Shown here: positions 59,926-64,000 of the stretch, one piece after another | How positions within the stretch are numbered: position 1 is the first letter of the stretch | How the letters are laid out: each line of letters begins with the position of its first letter | Translations under genes and position numbers: made by a program | The notes under the pieces: model-generated | What the model saw: only the letters and a program-made list of their open reading frames with translations | Databases searched by the model: none | Told to the model about the DNA's origin: nothing | Source of the DNA: Bacteroidota bacterium | GTDB taxonomy: Bacteria; Bacteroidota; Bacteroidia; Chitinophagales; Chitinophagaceae | Assembly: GCA_029560415.1 (NCBI GenBank) | Contig: JAKQKY010000057.1 | Location: 1-64,000 of the forward strand | Direction of reading: 5' to 3' | Length of the DNA: 64,000 bases

Positions 59926-61860
59926 TTACTCACTAACGGGAACATGTATGGCCACAAGGGTTCCTTTTCCCGGCGAACTGTCGAACTCAACAGTTCCGCG
60001 GAGATAATTGATCCTGGAGAGAATGTTTTTTATGCCAATTCCTTCGAAGTGTTGTCGGCTGCTTGTATCAAAGCCTTTCCCATTGTCTTCGATGCTGGCT
60101 GATATTCCATCCTTGTCTTTCATAATGGAAATATCGAGTTGTGAAGCTTGTGCATGCTTCATTACATTATTCACACATTCCTGTATCACGCGGTATAACA
60201 CAGTTTCAGTATTCTTATCGATGCGTTCATCAAGTCCTTCTGTGTGCAATGATACGCGGATCACACGGGCATCAATTTTATCAATGAATTCCTTAACAGC
60301 ACTTGACAGGCCTCTTTTTAGCAAAGCATTCGGCATCATCTGGTGACTCACACTGCGAATCTCACGGCAACTTTCATCAACCAGGCTTATCACATTTTCA
60401 AAAGAGGTGCGTTGCTGATCGGTTGAAAACTCAAGTTCATTTTCGAATACGGAAAGATTCATTTTAGCAGCGCTCATCATCTGTCCAACGCCATCATGCA
60501 GATCTGCAGCTATGCGTTTACGTTCGTTCTCTTCTGCTTCAATCACATCCCGGGTTGCCTGGTCCTGTTGTTTCATCATAGCCAACTGGAAGTTCTTTTC
60601 CTGTTTCAGTTTATATCGCTTATAAAAGGAAATGCCGAGAAGGCCCATCAATACCAACGCTACACTGATACCTGCGAGCAGCAAATTTTTCCTGGTCAGT
60701 TGAAGATCCTGCTGTTTAAGCCTGAGTTCTTTTTTTCCTGTTTCATATTTTGTGTTCAGCTCGGTGATCTGGCGATTACTCGTTTCATTGAAAACAGTGT
60801 CTTTTACCTGGTTGTATTTCTTGTAATATTCAAAAGAGAGGGGTACATTGGAAGGTTCATAAAAAACAGATAATTTCTCGTAAATAGTAATGAGCTCTTT
60901 TTTGAAATTATTCTTTTCTGCAATGTCCTTAGCCTTTAACAGGGTTTGAATTTCTAATGCGTTGTTCTTTTTCCGGCGAAATATTTCTGCCATATTGATG
61001 AATGCAGTTGTCTGCCCTAAAGATTCATTCAAGGCTTCTTTTAACTGCAGGCTTTTTTGGTAGTACTGTAGAGATTCATCCAGTTTATTTTTCGATAGCA
61101 GGATAGATGCATAACCATTGTAGGCAATGCTCAGCCCGTAATCATCTTTCGCTTCTACATGCATGTTGATGGCATCCAGGTAATATACTTCTGCGGAATC
61201 TAACTGGTTTATGCTGAGAAAAGTGTTGCCCAGGTTATTGTATACAGCGCCTTTAAGATAAGGGTCATTGATTTTTTCATACACCACCCTTGCCTTTTGA
61301 TGATAAGCCAGGGCTTGTTGAAAGTGTTGGGTTTCATCATACACCAGCCCGATATTATTCAACGCATTGGCCTGGTACCTGTCGTTTCCAATGCTTTCAA
61401 AATCTTTGAGTGCATCAAAAAAATATTGCAGGGCACGTTCATAGTCTGCCAGGTTCCAATAAATCAGTCCAAGGTTATTCAATGCACTGCCCCTGCCTTT
61501 GAGGTTATTCAGTTCATTGTAAATGGGCAAGGCTTTTTCGTAATAGTAGATAGAACTGTCGTATTTGCCACTTATATCATAGGCGATACCTATTCGGGTA
61601 TAAGCATCACCCAGGCCCGGATCATAGGAAATTTTTTCGGCGAGTGCAATAGATCTGAATGCATAGGCTTTTGCCTCTTCGGGTTTATCGTACACAACAA
61701 TATTCACCAATGCATTTAATGCTTCTATTTTCTGTTTGTCGCTGCCATTTTTAGTGATGGCCAGTAAGCTGTCTGTTTTTTTGTTCTGCGCATAGATATC
61801 TTGCGGGTGAAGCAAGAGCGCAAGAGCAAAGGATATAATAATGGTTAGCGTTCTATTCAT
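59926..61860 (-). CDS. TPR-containing sensor histidine kinase (NarX/HisKA_3 type)
   Basis: Multiple TPR units; RKRIAADLHDGVGQMMSAAKMNL; C-terminal HATPase. Confidence 0.93.
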   Translation of the reverse strand: MNRTLTIIISFALALLLHPQDIYAQNKKTDSLLAITKNGSDKQKIEALNALVNIVVYDKPEEAKAYAFRSIALAEKISYDPGLGDAYTRIGIAYDISGKYDSSIYYYEKALPIYNELNNLKGRGSALNNLGLIYWNLADYERALQYFFDALKDFESIGNDRYQANALNNIGLVYDETQHFQQALAYHQKARVVYEKINDPYLKGAVYNNLGNTFLSINQLDSAEVYYLDAINMHVEAKDDYGLSIAYNGYASILLSKNKLDESLQYYQKSLQLKEALNESLGQTTAFINMAEIFRRKKNNALEIQTLLKAKDIAEKNNFKKELITIYEKLSVFYEPSNVPLSFEYYKKYNQVKDTVFNETSNRQITELNTKYETGKKELRLKQQDLQLTRKNLLLAGISVALVLMGLLGISFYKRYKLKQEKNFQLAMMKQQDQATRDVIEAEENERKRIAADLHDGVGQMMSAAKMNLSVFENELEFSTDQQRTSFENVISLVDESCREIRSVSHQMMPNALLKRGLSSAVKEFIDKIDARVIRVSLHTEGLDERIDKNTETVLYRVIQECVNNVMKHAQASQLDISIMKDKDGISASIEDNGKGFDTSSRQHFEGIGIKNILSRINYLRGTVEFDSSPGKGTLVAIHVPVSE

Positions 61861-61912
61861 AAGCGTAGAGCGGGCTGGTAATGGTTAATGATATTTGAAG
61901 TTAGCGTTTAAG

Positions 61913-62650
61913 TCAGATGCCCAATACATCTTTCATGGTAAATAAACCCTTTTTTCCTTTCATGAATGCAGCAGCTAAAACAGCTCCTGCCGCAAATCCA
62001 TCGCGGTTATGGGCTGTATGAGTGATCTCGATATCGTCTACAGCTGATCGATAGCTTACCGAATGAGTGCCGGGAGCCGGGTCGATTCGTTTACTGATGA
62101 TCGGTAGTTCTTTGGCATCTTCCGTTGAATGATTCACCCAATTGACGAGGTTCTTGTTGTTTTCGAGTATCCCTTCCGCAATACTGATGGCTGTGCCGCT
62201 GGGAGCATCCTTTTTGCCGGTGTGATGAATTTCTTCAATGGATAGCTTGTATTCGGTTTGAGAAGCCATGAGTGCAGCGAGCTTTCGGTTAAGTTCAAAG
62301 AAAATATTCACCCCGATGCTGAAATTACTTGCATACAAAAATCCTCCTTTATGTTCCTGGCAATATTGCCTGATTTCATCCAATTGTGCCAGCCAGCCTG
62401 TACTACCACAAATAACGGGGATGCCTGCCCGAATACAGGTTTTAATGTTATCGGGAGCACTGTGGGGATTGCTGCACTCAATGGCTACATCGCATTGCTG
62501 CAGGTTTTCTACTGTTAATTCAGCCAGGTTTTGACTGCTGATGCGCAATAAAATCTGGTGACCTTTCTGCATGGCAAATGCTTCGATGGCCTTTCCCATT
62601 TTACCATAGCCTACCAGGGCTATTTTCATGCCTTCGCCGGTTGATGCCAT
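61913..62650 (-). CDS. dapB: 4-hydroxy-tetrahydrodipicolinate reductase (alternative start 62629)
   Basis: IALVGYGKMGKAIE; SNFSIGVNIFFELN; EIHHTGKKDAPSGTAI. Confidence 0.93.
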   Translation of the reverse strand: MASTGEGMKIALVGYGKMGKAIEAFAMQKGHQILLRISSQNLAELTVENLQQCDVAIECSNPHSAPDNIKTCIRAGIPVICGSTGWLAQLDEIRQYCQEHKGGFLYASNFSIGVNIFFELNRKLAALMASQTEYKLSIEEIHHTGKKDAPSGTAISIAEGILENNKNLVNWVNHSTEDAKELPIISKRIDPAPGTHSVSYRSAVDDIEITHTAHNRDGFAAGAVLAAAFMKGKKGLFTMKDVLGI

Positions 62651-62672
62651 ATTTTGTTTTTTAAGACTGCAA

Positions 62673-62680
62673 CAAATATA
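62673..62680 (-). promoter_or_regulatory. -7 box TATATTTG for dapB
   Basis: TAnnTTTG on minus strand. Confidence 0.45.
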
Positions 62681-62709
62681 AATGAAATATAAGCTGGGAA
62701 AGTGTTGGC

Positions 62710-63309
62710 TTATTTGCCAATCTGTACAACGAGGCTGATGCCGTTTGTATGGGCCATAGGGCTGTACCCGGGTTTAATGTGCAGGCTGATGTCTTCACTT
62801 ACATCAAAAGTTTTCAAATGTGCGTCTACTGCAGCATCAGCAACATTCAAACCCCAGAAGATGAGAAAAAACAAAACGGAATAATCTACATTCTGCCTAA
62901 CCTGGTTCCTGAACGTTCTGATTCTTTCCGGTTGGTCTTTTACACTGTAATAAGGCTGGGGAATTAAAATATCATTGGTTACATCTCCATCTGTTGCCAG
63001 GATGTACGCATTTTTTGCAGTGCGGTATTGATTCAGGTTCCTGAAAAAAAGATAAGTGGTGGTTCCAAGAGCACCATATACCAGCGGAAGTTTCCAGTAT
63101 TTTTTGTTGTAGATCTGTCCCCATCCAGGAATGATGGCCGACCGAATGATGGCTTTGCGTGGGCTGTATTTAGCCGTGCTATCTGTTTTTTTTACGACAG
63201 TTTTTCCACTGATGATTCCCCCGCTTGCCGGGATGACCAGGGTATCGGATTGAGCCATGATATCCTGGGTGAAACAAAAAAATGATATAAAGAATAGAAT
63301 GAATTTCAT
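62710..63309 (-). CDS. DUF5683-like protein
   Basis: AIIPGWGQIYNKKYWKLPLVYGALG; located between parB and dapB. Confidence 0.75.
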   Translation of the reverse strand: MKFILFFISFFCFTQDIMAQSDTLVIPASGGIISGKTVVKKTDSTAKYSPRKAIIRSAIIPGWGQIYNKKYWKLPLVYGALGTTTYLFFRNLNQYRTAKNAYILATDGDVTNDILIPQPYYSVKDQPERIRTFRNQVRQNVDYSVLFFLIFWGLNVADAAVDAHLKTFDVSEDISLHIKPGYSPMAHTNGISLVVQIGK

Positions 63310-63320
63310 ACCAACTTACG

Positions 63321-64000
63321 TCAGCTTACATTTATTTTCAGCTTTTCCAGCAATCCATTCAACTCTTCCAGTGAATAATATTCAAACAGGATACTGCCAT
63401 AACCTTTTTTGTTGTGGTTGAGCTTCACCTTTGTGCTGAATTGCGATGCTAAGTTATCTTCGATCTTTTTAAAAGCATCGGGCATAGAAGGTTTTACCGA
63501 TGTTTTAACAGCGCCGGGCGTGTACATTTTCCTTACCAGGTCCTCTGTTTGTCTAACCGAAAGACCTTTGTTCTTGATCTCCGAAAAAATGTAAAGTTGT
63601 TTATCAACAGCGTCCACATTAATGAGTGCCCGGGCATGACCCATACTGATGGCTCCATTGCGAACGGCTACCTGGATATCGGGCGGTAATTTCAGCAGGC
63701 GGATATAATTGGTAACCGTACTGCGGTCTTTACCCATGCGTTCTGAAACCTGTTCCTGGGTATAATCAAGGTCATCCATGAGTCGTTTGTAGCTTAAAGC
63801 GATCTCAATGGCATTTAGGTTTTCTCTTTGTAAATTTTCGAGCAGGGCCAGTTCAAGCAAACTGCTGTCGTTCATCTGCCTGATATATACCGGTACTTCT
63901 TTCAGTCCGGCGATCTTAGATGCCCTGAACCTTCTTTCACCCGCGATAAGCCGGTATTTGCCGTTGGGCATAGCCGACACCGTGAGTGGCTGTATGATAT
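63321..64000 (-). CDS. parB: Chromosome partitioning protein ParB, N-terminus beyond window end
   Basis: Frame open to window end (IIQPLTVSAMPNGKYRLIAGERRFRASKIAGL); ALLENLQRENLNAIE. Confidence 0.95.
   Translation of the reverse strand, partial: IIQPLTVSAMPNGKYRLIAGERRFRASKIAGLKEVPVYIRQMNDSSLLELALLENLQRENLNAIEIALSYKRLMDDLDYTQEQVSERMGKDRSTVTNYIRLLKLPPDIQVAVRNGAISMGHARALINVDAVDKQLYIFSEIKNKGLSVRQTEDLVRKMYTPGAVKTSVKPSMPDAFKKIEDNLASQFSTKVKLNHNKKGYGSILFEYYSLEELNGLLEKLKINVS

Noticed and set aside
1-64000. Defence island, CRISPR, transposon or biosynthetic cluster
   Set aside because: No matching gene families, spacer arrays, IS ends or att-like repeats were seen.

Overview
The window is ordinary chromosomal DNA from a Bacteroidota bacterium, probably Chitinophagaceae-like judging by protein families and TAnnTTTG-type promoters. 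It starts inside htpG and ends inside parB. I see about 59 protein genes, mostly housekeeping: recJ, polyprenyl synthase, bamD-rpoZ-coaBC-DUF4835, scoAB, pckA, pepP, pssA, purS, rsmI, rsmG, tgt, an infA-rpmJ-rpsM-rpsK-rpsD-rpoA-rplQ cluster, carA, aroQ, glmS, mgtE, aconitase, kdsA, dapB. Mixed in are outer-membrane/secreted proteins and several two-component systems. I found no rRNA, tRNA, CRISPR, prophage or transposase. The most unusual signal is a set of short tandem arrays, each built from its own 7- or 8-nt word kept on a strict register. They lie mainly in spacers (rpmJ/rpsM, rpsD/rpoA, rpoA/rplQ, carA/aroQ, PspC/kdsA). At rpoA/rplQ and carA/aroQ the word flips to its reverse complement mid-array, giving long hairpin-capable inverted arrays. 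One word (TTTCTTA) also encodes the signal-peptide core of an M1 peptidase. Secondary points are candidate structured RNAs in the ribosomal spacers, an active/inactive transglutaminase-like pair with a putative beta-barrel, an S74-chaperone fibre protein next to a sensor kinase, and candidate leaderless promoters. All family calls are by eye from motifs; no searches were run.
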